DNA of 64,000 nucleotides, taken from Nematostella vectensis. Lineage: Eukaryota > Cnidaria > Anthozoa > Actiniaria > Edwardsiidae. Shown here one piece after another: positions 32,401 to 45,060 of the stretch. The stretch spans positions 496,001-560,000 of the forward strand of contig NC_064039.1 of the NCBI RefSeq assembly GCF_932526225.1, in the 5' to 3' direction. Both the position numbers and the translations under genes were made by a program. Under the pieces are notes generated by a model. The model was not told where the DNA came from, made no database searches, and saw only the letters and a program-made list of their open reading frames with translations. The stretch's first letter is position 1, and the number at the start of each line of letters is the position of its first letter.

Positions 32401-35080
32401 CGATGAACCAACCGACAGCTTGAGCCATGCTACTCCCCAACTTTACCGTGAGGCCCTGGAACTACCCCGGGAAAGATACCCGGCGCTCTACCAACTGAGC
32501 TATTGAACTGCTTACGAAAGAGAGGAGCGAGATATCTGTACGCTATAGTTTTATCCGTAGCCACCCAAGCGGAGTGTCCCAAGAGGCGCATCATCACACG
32601 ATAGTTGTCTTGTTACGTAAGCACAAGGCGAACAGGCCCTTGTAGGTAAGGCGTTAAAGCTCTTGTCTCGTAAGTTAGAAGTTTAGAGTTCATGTCACTG
32701 TTGCCGCTCAATTTTTATACTCGCCTTTTTCATAATTTCTCTAACTTACCCATTCAAGATGACATTCAAAACTGCAATGTATATTTTATAAATTTGGATT
32801 GAGTATTCAAAACAACCTTGCTTTTACTAAAAGTAATGACAGCCGTTTCTTTATTAAAAAACAGAACTCGATAAAGCAAATTCGACTGAGGGATAAAAGC
32901 CAAAAAAAAGAAGAAATATGCAGTTCAACTTCCAGTTTTGCCCGTGAGAGTTGAGAGGAAACAATGGCTCGTGCTTTGGTTGCGCAGGGAATAGAGGACA
33001 ACATTATCGAATATCGAGCAGATATGATTGAAATGCTTGTGCGACCATCAATTTGACATATTTAAGCCTAACCCACAAATGAACATTGCACTGCTTTCTC
33101 CACACACGTCTTTCTGCTTGACCTCTCGAACAGAAGCCTCTCATCTCCTTTCTGAAGACGGTAAGCACACACCTGCATCTCAAGAACTTGAACACCTCCA
33201 CATTACACCTGAGGAACTTGTGAACTTGGAAGCCGTTACCTCGGATACCTAAATACCTTACAAACGGCCCATAGATATGAAACATTACGCGCGATGAACC
33301 AACCGACAGCTTGAGCCATGCTACTCCCCAACTTTACCGTGAGGCCCTGGAACTACCCCGGGAAAGATACCCGGCGCTCTACCAACTGAGCTATTGAACT
33401 GCTTACGAAATAGAGGAGCGAGATATCTGTGCGCTATAGTTTTATCCGTAGCCACCCAAGCGGAGTGTCCCAAGAGGCGCATCATCACACGATAGTTGTC
33501 TTGTTACGTAAGCACAAGGCGAACAGGCCCTTGTAGGTAAGGCGTTAAAGCTCTTGTCTCGTAAGTTAGAAGTTTAGAGTTCATGTCACTGTTGCCGCTC
33601 AATTTTTATACTCGCCTTTTTCATAATTTCTCTAACTTACCCATTCAAGATGACATTCAAAACTGCAATGTATATTTTATAAATTGGGATTGAGTATTCA
33701 AAATAACCTTGCTTTTACTAAAAGTAATGACAGCCGTTTCTTTATTAAAAAACAGAACTCGATAAAGCAAATTCGACTAAGGTATAAAAGCCAAAAAAAA
33801 AAGAAGAAATATGCAGTTCAACTTCCAGTTTTGCCCGTGAGAGTTGAGAGGGAACAATGGCTCGTGCTTTGGTTGCGCAGGGAATAGAGGACAACATTAT
33901 CGAATATCGAGCAGATATGATTGAAATGCTTGTGCGACCATCAATTTGACATATTTAAGCCTAACCCACAAATGAACATTGCACTGCTTTCTCCACACAC
34001 GTCTTTCTGCTTGACCTCTCGAACAGAAACCTCTCATCTCCTTTCTGTAGACGGTAAGCACACACCTGCATCTCAAGAACTTGAACACCTCCACATTACA
34101 CCTGAGGAACTTGTGAACTTGGAAGCCGTTACCTCGGATACCTAAATACCTTACAAACGGCCCATAGATATGAAACATTACGCGCGATGAACCAACCGAC
34201 AGCTTGAGCCATGCTACTCCCCAACTTTACCGTGAGGCCCTGGAACTAACCCGGGAAAGATACCCGGCGCTCTACCAACTGAGCTATTGAACTGCTTACG
34301 AAAGAGAGGAGCGAGATATCTGTGCGCTATAGTTTTATCCGTAGCCACCCAAGCGGAGTGTCCCAAGAGGCGCATCATCACACGATAGTTGTCTTGTTAC
34401 GTAAGCACAAGGCGAACAGGCCCTTGTAGGTAAGGCGTTAAAGCTCTTGTCTCGTAAGTTAAAAGTTTAGAGTTCATGTCACTGTTGCCGCTCAATTTTT
34501 ATACTCGCCTTTTTCATAATTTCTTTAACTTACCCATTCAAGATGACATTCAAAACTGCAATGTATATTTTATAAATTGGGATTGAGTATTCAAAATAAC
34601 CTTGCTTTTACTAAAAGTAATGACAGCCGTTTCTTTATTAAAAAACAGAACTCGATAAAGCAAATTCGACTAAGGGATAAAAGCCAAAAAAAAGAAGAAA
34701 TATGCAGTTCAACTTCCAGTTTTGCCCGTGAGAGTTGAGAGGGAACAATGGCTCGTGCTTTGGTTGCGCAGGGAATAGAGGACAACATTATCGAATATCG
34801 AGCAGATATGATTGAAATGCTTGTGCGACCATCAATTTGACATATTTAAGCCTAACCCACAAATGAACATTGCACTGCTTTCTCCACACACGTCTTTCTG
34901 CTTGACCTCTCGAACAGAAGCCTCTCATCTCCTTTCTGAAGACGGTAAGCACACACCTGCATCTCAAGAACTTGAACACCTCCACATTACACCTGAGGAA
35001 CTTGTGAACTTGGAAGCCGTTACCTCGGATACCTAAATACCTTACAAACGGCCCATAGATATGAAACATTACGCGCGATG
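29440..35080. repeat. Higher-order repeat of three units (about 2674 bp)
   Basis: Three sequence variants of the unit follow each other as A-B-C, and the same order returns 2674-2675 bases later (29439 with 32113, 30330 with 33004, 31222 with 33897). A diagnostic change is CAAGACATTGAAC in variant A against CAAGAACTTGAAC in B and C. After the second C comes another B-like unit (34788). This is the mark of a recent duplication of a three-unit block by unequal exchange. Confidence 0.85.
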
Positions 35081-35299
35081 AACCAACCGACAGCTTGAGC
35101 CATGCTACTCCCCAACTTTACCGTGAGGCCCTGCAACTACCCCGGGAAAGATACCCGGCGCTCTACCAACTGAGCTATTGAACTGCTTACGAAAGAGAGG
35201 AGCGAGATATCTGTACGCTATAGTTTTATTCGTAGCCACCCAAGCGGAGTGTCCCAAGAGGCGCATCATCACACGATAGTTGTCTCGTTACGAACACAA

Positions 35300-38200
35300 G
35301 GCTAACATGCGAACAGGCCCTTGTGGGTAAGGCGTTAAAGCGCTTGTCTCGTAAATCAGAAGTTCAGCGTTCAAGTCATTGCTACTGCTTATTCTTTACA
35401 CGCTTTTTTTTACTTACCCACCCCAGATGACATTCAAAACATATGCAATTTGAATTTTTAATTGGGATTTAGTAATGCCAATTACCATGCTTTTGCCTAA
35501 AAAAAAAGACAATAAAGCAAATTCGACTCTAAAATTAAAGCACAAAAAAGCAGTTCAACTTCCAGAAATGCCCGTGAGAGTTGAGAGGGAACAATGGCTC
35601 GTGCTTTGGTTGCGCAGGGAATAGAGGACAACATTATCGAATATCGAGCAGATATGATTGAAATGCTTGTACGATCATCAATTTGACATATTTAAGCCTC
35701 ACCCACAACTAAACATTGCACTGCTTTCTCCACACGCGTCTTTTTGCTTGACCTCATCTCTTTTCTGTAGATTGTTAGCACACACCTGCATCTCAAGAAC
35801 TTTGAACACCTTCACATTACACCTGAGGAACTTGTGGACTTGGAAGTCCCTAACCTTGATGCTTAATTTCTTTTACTTGCCCATCCCAGATGACATTGAT
35901 TTGCAATGTGTATTTTCAAAATTTGGATTGGGTATTCAATCAAAATAACCTTGATTTTACTAAAAGTAATGACAGCGGATTTTTTTATAAAAAAAAACAG
36001 ACCTCGATAAAGCAAATTCGACTAGAAGATAAAAGCAGCAAAAAAATGCAGTTCAACTTCCAGTTTCGCCCATGAGAGTTGAGAGGGAACTATGGCTCGT
36101 GCTGTGGATGCGTGGGGAATACAGGACAACATTAACGCTAGATAGTATCGATCTGAATTTATTGAACTGCTTGTGCGATCATCAATTTGTCATATTTAAG
36201 CCTCACCCACGACTGAACATTGCACTGCTTTCTCCACACACGTCCATCTGCTTGACCTCTCGAACAGAAACCCCTCATCTCCTTTCTGAAGACGGTAAGT
36301 ACACACCTGCATCTCAAGAACTTGAACACCTCCACATTACACCTGAGGAACTTGTGAACTTGGAAGCCGTTACCTCGGATACCTAAATACCTTACAAACG
36401 GCCCATAGATATGAAACATTACGCGCGATGAACCAACCGACAGCTTGAGCCATGCTACTCCCCAACTTTACCGTGAGGCCCTGGAACTACCCCGGGAAAG
36501 ATACCCGGCGCTCTACCAACTGAGCTATTGAACTGCTTACGAAAGAGAGGAGCGAGATATCTGCATGCTATAGTTTTATTCGTAGCCACCCAAGCGGAGT
36601 GTCCCAAGAGGCGCATCATCGCACGATAGTTGTCTTGTTACGTAAGCACAAGGCGAACAGGCCCTTGTAGGTAAGGCGTTAAAGCTCTTGTCTCGTAAGT
36701 TAGAAGTTTAGAGTTCATGTCACTGTTGCCGCTCAATTTTTATACTCGCCTTTTTCATAATTTCTTTAACTTACCCATTCAAGATGACATTCAAAACTGC
36801 AATGTATATTTTATAAATTGGGATTGAGTATTCAAAATAACCTTGCTTTTACTAAAAGTAATGACAGCCGTTTCTTTATTAAAAAACAGAACTCGATAAA
36901 GCAAATTCGACTAAGGGATAAAAGCCAAAAAAAAAGAAGAAATATGCAGTTCAACTTCCAGTTTTGCCCGTGAGAGTTGAGAGGGAACAATGGCTCGTGC
37001 TTTGGTTGCGCAGGGAATAGAGGACAACATTATCGAATATCGAGCAGATATGATTGAAATGCTTGTGCGACCATCAATTTGACATATTTAAGCCTAACCC
37101 ACAAATGAACATTGCACTGCTTTCTCCACACACGTCTTTCTGCTTGACCTCTCGAACAGAAACCTTTCATCTCCTTTCTGAAGACGGTAATTACACACCT
37201 GCATCTCAAGAACTTGAACACCTCCACATTACACCTGAGGAACTTGTGAACTTGGAAGCCGTTACCTCGGATACCTAAATACCTTACAAACGGCCCATAG
37301 ATATGAAACATTACGCGCGATGAACCAACCGACAGCTTGAACCATGCTACTCCCCAACTTTACCGTGAGGCCCTGGAACTACCCCGGGAAAGATACCCGG
37401 CGCTCTACCAACTGAGCTATTGAACTGCTTACGAAAGAGAGGAGCGAGATATCTGTACGCTATAGTTTTATTCGTAGCCACCCAAGCGGAGTGTCCCAAG
37501 AGGCGCATCATCACACGATAGTTGTCTCGTTACGAACACAAGGCCAACATGCGAACAGGCCCTTGTGGGTAAGGCGTTAAAGCGCTTGTCTCGTAAATCA
37601 AAAGTTCAGCGTTCAAGTCATTGCTACTGCTTATTCTTTACACGCTTTTTTTTACTTACCCACGCAAGATGACATTCAAAACATATGCAATTTGTATTTT
37701 TAATTGGGATTTAGTAATGCCAATTACCATGCTTTTGCCTAAAAAAAAAGACAATAAAGCAAATTCGACTCTAAAATTAAAGCACAAAAAAGCAGTTCAA
37801 CTTCCAGAAATGCCCGTGAGAGTTGAGAGGGAACAATGGCTCGTGCTTTGGTTGCGCAGGGAATAGAGGACAACATTATCGAATATCGAGCAGATATGAT
37901 TGAAATGCTTGTGCGATCATCAATTTGACATATTTAAGCCTCACCCACAACTGAACATTGCACTGCTTTCTCCACACGCGTCTTTTTGCTTGACCTCATC
38001 TCTTTTCTGTAGATCGTTAGCACACACCTGCATCTCAAGAACTTTGAACACCTTCACATTACACCTGAGGAACTTGTGGACTTGGAAGTCCCTAACCTTG
38101 ATGCCTAATTTCTTTTACTTGCCCATCCCAGATGACATTGATTTGCAATGTGTATTTTCAAAATTTGGATTGGGTATTCAATCAAAATAACCTTGATTTT

Positions 38201-38660
38201 ACTAAAAGTAATGACAGCGGATTTTTTTATAAAAAAACAGACCTCGATAAAGCAAATTCGACTAGAAGATAAAAGCAGCAAAAAAATGCAGTTCAACTTC
38301 CAGTTTCGCCCTTGAGAGTTGAGAGGGAGCTATGGCTCGTGCTGTGGATGCGCGGGGAATACAGGACAACATTAACGCTAGATAGTATCGACCTGAATTT
38401 ATTGAACTGCTTGTGCGATCATCAATTTGACATATTCAAGCCTCATCCACGACTGAACATTGCACTGCTTTCTCCACACACGTCTTTCTGCTTGACCTCT
38501 TGAACAGAGCCTCCTCATCTCTTTTATGTAGATCGTGAGCACACACCTGCATCTCAAGAACCTGAACACCTCCACATTACACCTGAAGAACTTGTGAACT
38601 TGGAAGCCGTTACCCTTGATGCCTAAATACCTTACAAACAGCCCATAGATATAAACCATT
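35300..38660. repeat. Duplicated block, period about 2241 bp
   Basis: The irregular segment with the CTTGTGGGTAAGGCGTTAAAG variant, a short unit and a long unit (from about 35300) recurs from about 37540. Matching points at 35658 and 37900, and at 36072 and 38312, give a period of 2240-2242. The two copies differ at scattered positions, so they are older than the 2674-bp repeat or less well homogenised. Confidence 0.75.
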
Positions 38661-40460
38661 ACGCGCGATCAACCAACCGACAGCGTGAACCATGCTACTC
38701 CCCAAATTTACCATGAGGCCCTGGAACTACCCCGGGAAAGATACCCGGCGCTCTACCAACTGAGCTATTGAACTGCTTATGAAAGAGAGGAGCGAGATAT
38801 CTGTATGCCATAGTTTTATCCGTAGTAACCCAAGCGGAGTGTCCCAAGAGGACCATTATTACACGATAGTTGTCTAGTTACATAGGCACAAGGCCAACAG
38901 GCCCTTGTAGGTAAGGCGTTAAAGCTCTTGTCCAGTAAGTTAGAGGTTCAGAGTTCAAGTCACTGTTGCCGCTCCATTTTTATACTCGCCTTTTTCATAA
39001 TTTCTTTTACTTACCCATTCAAAATGACATTCAAAACTGCAATGTATATTTTATAAATTGGGATTGAGTATTCAAAATAACCTTGCTTTTACTAAAAGTA
39101 ATGACAGCCGTTTTTTTTTATTAGAAAACAGAACTCGATAAAGCAAATTCGACTAAGGGATAAAAGCAAAAAAAAAAATGAAGAAATATGCAGTTCAACT
39201 TCCAGTTTTGCCCGTGAGAGTTGAGAGGGAACTAAGGCTCGTGCTTTGGATGCGCGGGGAATACAGGACAACATTAACGCTAGATAGTATCGATCTGAAT
39301 TTATTGATTTGCTGTATGATAATCAATTTGACATATTTAAGCCTCACCCACAACTGAACATTGCACTGCTTTCTCCACATGCGTCTTTCTGCTTGACCTC
39401 ATCTCTTTTCTGTAGATCGTTAGCACACACCTGCATCCCAAGAACTTTGAAGACCTTCACATTACACCAGAGGAACTTGTGAACTTGGAAGCAGTTACCT
39501 CTGATACCTAAATACCTCACAAACAGTCCATAGATATCAACCATTACGCGCGATGAACCAACCGACAGCGTGAACCATGCTACTCCCCAACTCTACCGTG
39601 AGGCCCTGGACATTACCCCGGAAAGATACCCGGCGCTCTACCAACTGAGCTATTTAACTGCTTATGAAAGAGAGGAACGAGATATCTGTATGCTATAGTT
39701 TCATCCGTAGCCACCCAATCGGAGTGTCCCAAGAGGCGCATCATCACACGATAGTTATCTTGTTACGAACGCAAGGCGAACGTGCGAACAGGCCCTTGTG
39801 GGTCAGGGGTTAAAGCGCATGTCTTGTAGTCAGGTGTTCAGAGTTCAAGTCAGTGCTACTTTACTTCACAATTTTTAGCCCCCTTTTTATAATTTCTTTT
39901 ACTTACCCATCCTAGATGATATTCAAACTGCTAGTGTATTTTAAAAATTGGGCTTGAGTATTCAAAATAACCTTGCTTTTACGAAAAGTAATGACAGCCT
40001 AATTTTTTTTATTAAAAGACAGACAAAGCAAGTTCGATAAAACAAGTTCGACTAAAGGATAATAGCAGAAAAAAATGCAGTTCAACTTCCAGTCATGCCC
40101 GTGAGAGTTGAGAGGGAACTATGGCTCGTTCTTTGGTTGCGCGGAGTATAGAGGACAACATTATCGAGTATCGACCTGAATTTATTGAATTGCTTGTGCG
40201 ATCATCAATTTGACATATTTAAGCCTCACCCACAACTGAATATTGCACTGCTTTCTCCACACACGTTCATCTGCTTGTCCTCTTGAACAGAAACCTCTCA
40301 TCATCTTTCTGTAGACCGCGAGGACACACCTGCATCTCAAGAACTTTGAACACCTCCACATTACACCTGAGGAACTTTTGAACTTGGAAGCCGTTATCCT
40401 TGATGCCTAAATACCTCATAAACAGCCCATAGATATGAAACATTACACGCGATGAACCAA
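38660..40460. repeat. Block matching 27040-28830 at a distance of about 11.6 kb
   Basis: A run of two units with rare shared variants (the minus-strand module flanked by GCGCGATCAACCAACC, the GGGCTTGAGTATTC form, and CTTGTGGGTCAGGGGTTAAAGCG) is found both at about 27040-28830 and 38660-40450. Matching points at 27581 and 39195, and at 27730 and 39344, lie 11614 bases apart. The whole stretch between them may therefore have been duplicated and then overwritten by local exchange. Confidence 0.65.
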
Positions 40461-43400
40461 CCGACAGCTTTAACCATGCTACTCCCCAACTCTACCGTGA
40501 GGCCCTGGAACTACCCCGGGAAAGATACCCGGCGCTCTACCAACTGAGCTATTGAACTGCTTATGAAAGCGCAGAGCGAGCTATCTGTGCGCTATAGTTT
40601 TATCCGTAGCCACCCAAGCGGAGTGTCCCAAGAGGCGCATCATCACACGATAGTTGTCTTGTTACGTAAGCACAAGGCGAACAGGCCCTTGTAGGTAAGG
40701 CGTTAAAGCTCTTGTCTCGTAAGTTAGAAGTTTAGAGTTCATGTCACTGTTGCCGCTCAATTTTTATACTCGCCTTTTTCATAATTTCTTTAACTTACCC
40801 ATTCAAGATGACATTCAAAACTGCAATGTATATTTTATAAATTGGGATTGAGTATTCAAAACAACCTTGCTTTTACTAAAAGTAATGACAGCCGTTTCTT
40901 TATTAAAAAACAGAACTCGATAAAGCAAATTCGACTAAGGGATAAAAGCCAAAAAAAAAGAAGAAATATGCAGTTCAACTTCCAGTTTTGCCCGTGAGAG
41001 TTGAGAGGGAACAATGGCTCGTGCTTTGGTTGCGCAGGGAATAGAGGACAACATTATCGAATATCGAGCAGATATGATTGAAATGCTTGTGCGACCATCA
41101 ATTTGACATATTTCAGCCTAACCCACAAATGAACATTGCACTGCTTTCTCCACACACGTCTTTCTGCTTGACCTTTTGAACAGAAACCTCTCATCTCCTT
41201 TCTGAAGACGGTAAGTACACACCTGCATCTCAAGAACTTGAACACCTCCACATTACACCTGAGGAACTTGTGAACTTGGAAGCCGTTACCTCGGATACCT
41301 AAATACCTTACACACGGCCCATAGATATGAAACATTACGCGCGATGAACCAACCGACAGCTTGAGCCATGCTACTCCCCAACTTTACCGTGAGGCCCTGG
41401 AACTACCCCGGGAAAGATACCCGGCGCTCTACCAACTGAGCTATTGAACTGCTTACGAAAGAGAGGAGCGAGATATCTGTGCGCTATAGTTTTATCCGTA
41501 GCCACCCAAGCGGAGTGTCCCAAGAGGCGCATCATCACACGATAGTTGTCTTGTTACGTAAGCACAAGGCGAACAGGCCCTTGTAGGTAAGGCGTTAAAG
41601 CTCTTGTCTCGTAAGTTAGAAGTTTAGAGTTCATGTCACTGTTGCCGCTCAATTTTTATACTCGCCTTTTTCATAATTTCTTTAACTTACCCATTCAAGA
41701 TGACATTCAAAACTACAATGTATATTTTATAAATTGGGATTGAGTATTCAAAATAACCTTGCTTTTACTAAAAGTAATGACAGCCGTTTCTTTATTAAAA
41801 AACAGAACTCGATAAAGCAAATTCGACTAAGGGATAAAAGCCAAAAAAAAGAAGAAATATGCAGTTCAACTTCCTGTTTTGCCCGTGAGAGTTGAGAGGG
41901 AACAATGGCTCGTGCTTTGGTTGCGCAGGGAATAGAGGACAACATTATCGAATATCGAGCAGATATGATTGAAATGCTTGTGCGACCATCAATTTGACAT
42001 ATTTAAGCCTAACCCACAAATGAACATTGCACTGCTTTCTCCACACACGTCTTTCTGCTTGACCTCTCGAACAGAAACCTCTCATCTCCTTTCTGAAGAC
42101 GGTAAGCACACACCTGCATCTCAAGAACTTGAACACCTCCACATTACACCTGAGGAACTTGTGAACTTGGAAGCCGTTATACCCTTGATGCCTTAAATAC
42201 CTCACAAACGGCCCATAGATATTAAACATTACGCGCGATGAACCAACCGACAGCGTGAACCATGCTACTTCCCAACTCTACCGTGAGGCCCTGGAACTAC
42301 CCCGGGAAAGATACCCGGCGCTCTACCAACTGAGCTATTGAACTGCTTACGGAAGAGAGGAGCGAGACATCTGTACGCTATAGTTTTATTCGTAGCCACC
42401 CAAGCGGAGTGTCCCAAGAGGCTCATCATCACACGATAGTTGTCTTGTTACAAACACAAGGCGAACATGCGAACAGGCCCTTGTGGGTAAGGCGTTTAAG
42501 CGCTTGTCTGGTAAATCAGAAGTTCAGCGTTCAAGTCAGTGCTACGGCTTATATTTTTACACGCCTTTTTTTACTTACCCACCCCAGATGACATCCAAAA
42601 CATATTGAATTTGCATTTTTGATTGGGATTTAGTATGCCAATTACCATGATTTTACCTAAAAAAATAACATCCGATTTTTAAATTCAAAACTGGGCCTTT
42701 CGGAAACAATAAAGCAAATTCGACTAAAAAAAAAAGCAGTTCAACTTTCAGTAATGCTTATCAGAGTTGAGTGTGAAATACGTGCTTTGGTTTCGCGGGG
42801 AATACAGGACAACATTATCGCTAGTATCGACCTGAATTTGTTGAATTGCTTGTGCGATCATCAATTTGACATATTTAAGCCTCACCCACAACTGAACATT
42901 GCACTGCTTTCTCCACACACGTCTTTCTGCTTGACCTCTCGAACAGAACCTCCTCATCTCCTTTCTGAAGACGGTAAATACACACCTGCATCTCAAGAAC
43001 TTTGAACACCTCCACATTACACCTGAGGAACCTGTGAACTTGGAAGCCGTTACCTCTGATACCTAAATACCTCACAAACGGCCCATAGATATGAAACATT
43101 ACACGCGATGAACCAACCGACAGCGTGAACCATGCTACTCCCCAACTCTACCGTGAGGCCCTGGAACTACCCCGGGAAAGATACCCGGCGCTCTACCAAC
43201 TGAGCTATTGAACTGCTTATGAAAGAGCAGAGCGAGATATCTGTGCGCTATAGTTTTAGTCGTAGCCACCCAAGCGGAGTGTCCCAAGAGGCGCATCATC
43301 ACACGATAGTTGTCTTGTTACGTAAGCACAAGGCGAACAGGCCCTTGTAGGTAAGGCGTTAAAGCTCTTGTCTCGTAAGTTAGAAGTTCAGAGTTCAAGT

Positions 43401-44640
43401 CACTGTTGCCGCTCAACTTTTATACTCGCCTTTTTCATAATTTCTTTAACTTACCCATTCAAGATGACATTCAAAACTGCAATGTATATTTTATAAATTG
43501 GGATTGAGTATTCAAAATAACCTTGCTTTTACTAAAAGTAATGACAGCCGGTTTTTTTTATTAAAAACAGAGCTCGATAAAGCAAATTCGACTAATGGAT
43601 AAAAGCCAAAAAAAGAAGAAATATGCAGTTCAACTTCCAGTTTTGCCCGTGAGAGTTGAGAGGGAACAATGGCTCGTGCTTTGGTTGCGCAGGGAATAGA
43701 GGACAACATTATCGAATATCAAGCAGATATGATTAAAAGGCTTGTGCGATCATCAATTTGACATATTTAAGCCTCACCCACAACTGAACATTGCCCTTCT
43801 TTCTCCACACACGTCTTTCTGCTTGTCCTCTCCAACAGAAACCCCTCATCTCCTTTCTGTAGATCGTTAGCACACACCTGCATCTCAAGAACTTTGAACA
43901 CCTCCACATTACACCTGAGGAACTTGTGAACTTGGTAGCGACTGCTGCCGCTCAATTTTTACACGCCTTTTTCATAATTTCTTTTACTTACCCATCCCAG
44001 ATAACATCAAAAACTGCAATGTTTTTTTTTTAAATTGGGATTGAGAATCCCAATTACCATGATTTAACTTAAAGTAATAACAGCCGAATTTTTATACAAA
44101 TTTAGACCTCCATAAAGCAAATTGGACTAAGGAATAAAAGCCCAAAAATGCAGTTCAACTTCCAAATGCCCGTGAGAGTTGAGAGGGAACTATGGCTCGT
44201 GTTTTAGTTGCGCGGGGAATACAGGAAAACTTTATCACTAGTATCGACCTAAAATAATTATTGAATTGCTTGTACGACTCGACATCAACTCGACATCTTT
44301 AAGCCTCACCCACAACTGAACATTGCACTGCTTTCTCCACACACGTCCATCTGCTTGTCCTCTTGAACAGAAACCTCTCATCATCTTTCTGTAGACCGTG
44401 AGGACACACCTGCATCTCAAGAACTTGAACACCTCCACATTACACCTGAGGAACTTGTGAACTTGGAAGCCGTTATCCTTGATGCCTAAATACCTCTCAA
44501 ACAGCCCATAGATATGAAACATTACACGCGATGAACCAACCGACAGCTTGAACCATGCTACTCCCCAACTCTACCGTGAGGCCCTGGACCTTACCCGGGA
44601 AAGATACCCGCCAACTGAGTTATTGAACTGCTTTCGCCAC

Positions 44641-44760
44641 ACACGTCCATCTGCTTGTCCTCTCGAATAGAAACCTCTCATCATCTTTCTGTAGACCGTG
44701 AGGACACACCTGCATCTCAAGAACTACAACACCACATTCTACCTGAATGCCTACTCTGGG
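44641..44760. repeat. Array end, partial unit at an illegitimate junction
   Basis: The minus-strand tRNA-like module of the last long unit runs from GAACTGCTT directly into TCGCCACACACGTCC, which belongs several hundred bases away in the unit. ACTGCTTTC/ACTGCTTA is shared by both partners, so the join used short homology. The remaining unit piece fades out at about 44750. Confidence 0.7.
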
Positions 44761-44763
44761 TCC

Positions 44764-44905
44764 TATAGTCGCTTGAAGTCGCCAATAGTTACACAAGAAA
44801 ATCTTGGCTAATTTTCTAAAGTCGCCTTTAGTCGCTTGAAGTCGCCCATAGTTGCACAAGAAAATCTTGGCTAATGTTCTAAAGTCGCTTAAAGTCGCCT
44901 ATGAT
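44764..44905. repeat. Short tandem repeat next to the array end
   Basis: About 2.3 copies of a 60-65 bp unit containing AGTCGCTTGAAGTCGCC and ACAAGAAAATCTTGGCTAAT. It is unrelated to the 890-bp unit. Confidence 0.8.
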
Positions 44906-45017
44906 TAATTGTCAATGTTTAAGTTACTAAGTAAAGTAACCTTGGTTACCAATGTAAATTGTATTGGTTACAATGAAATCGTAGTGTATGTATTGTACTG
45001 TCGCCATAGAAGTTACT

Positions 45018-45060
45018 AACTAATAGGTCAGGGGGTAAAGCGCTGGTCTCGTCACTGCCG
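45018..45060 (+). ncRNA. Isolated tRNA-Thr-like fragment
   Basis: TAATAGGTCAGGGGGTAAAGCG followed by CTGGTCTCGTCACTG repeats the D-arm and 5' anticodon half of the array's tRNA-Thr-like module, here outside the array. The 3' half is lost. The sequence after it (CCAGATGACATTTAACCTGCAATTTATG) also resembles the array unit downstream of its tRNA module, so it is a diverged single copy, which supports a dispersed SINE-like origin. Confidence 0.5.

Larger units (their letters stand above)
26485..44640. repeat. Tandem array, right block (about 20 units)
   Basis: Long units of 889-893 bp dominate: the minus-strand tRNA-like module recurs at about 27136, 28028, 28926, 29812, 30701, 31594, 32486, 33377, 34268, 35160, 36511, 37401, 38752, 39637, 40532, 41427, 42319, 43190 and 44608. 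Short-type junctions (CTAATTTCTTTTACTTGCCC) occur near 26490, 35864 and 38106. Between 29 and 35 kb the copies are almost identical, further out they diverge, as expected of an array homogenised from the inside. Towards 44 kb units become irregular and lose segments. Confidence 0.92.

Noticed and set aside
29439-34145. Regular 93-codon minus-strand and 74-codon plus-strand ORFs in each array unit
   Set aside because: They overlap each other antisense, break by indels in many units and show no domain; not called as genes.
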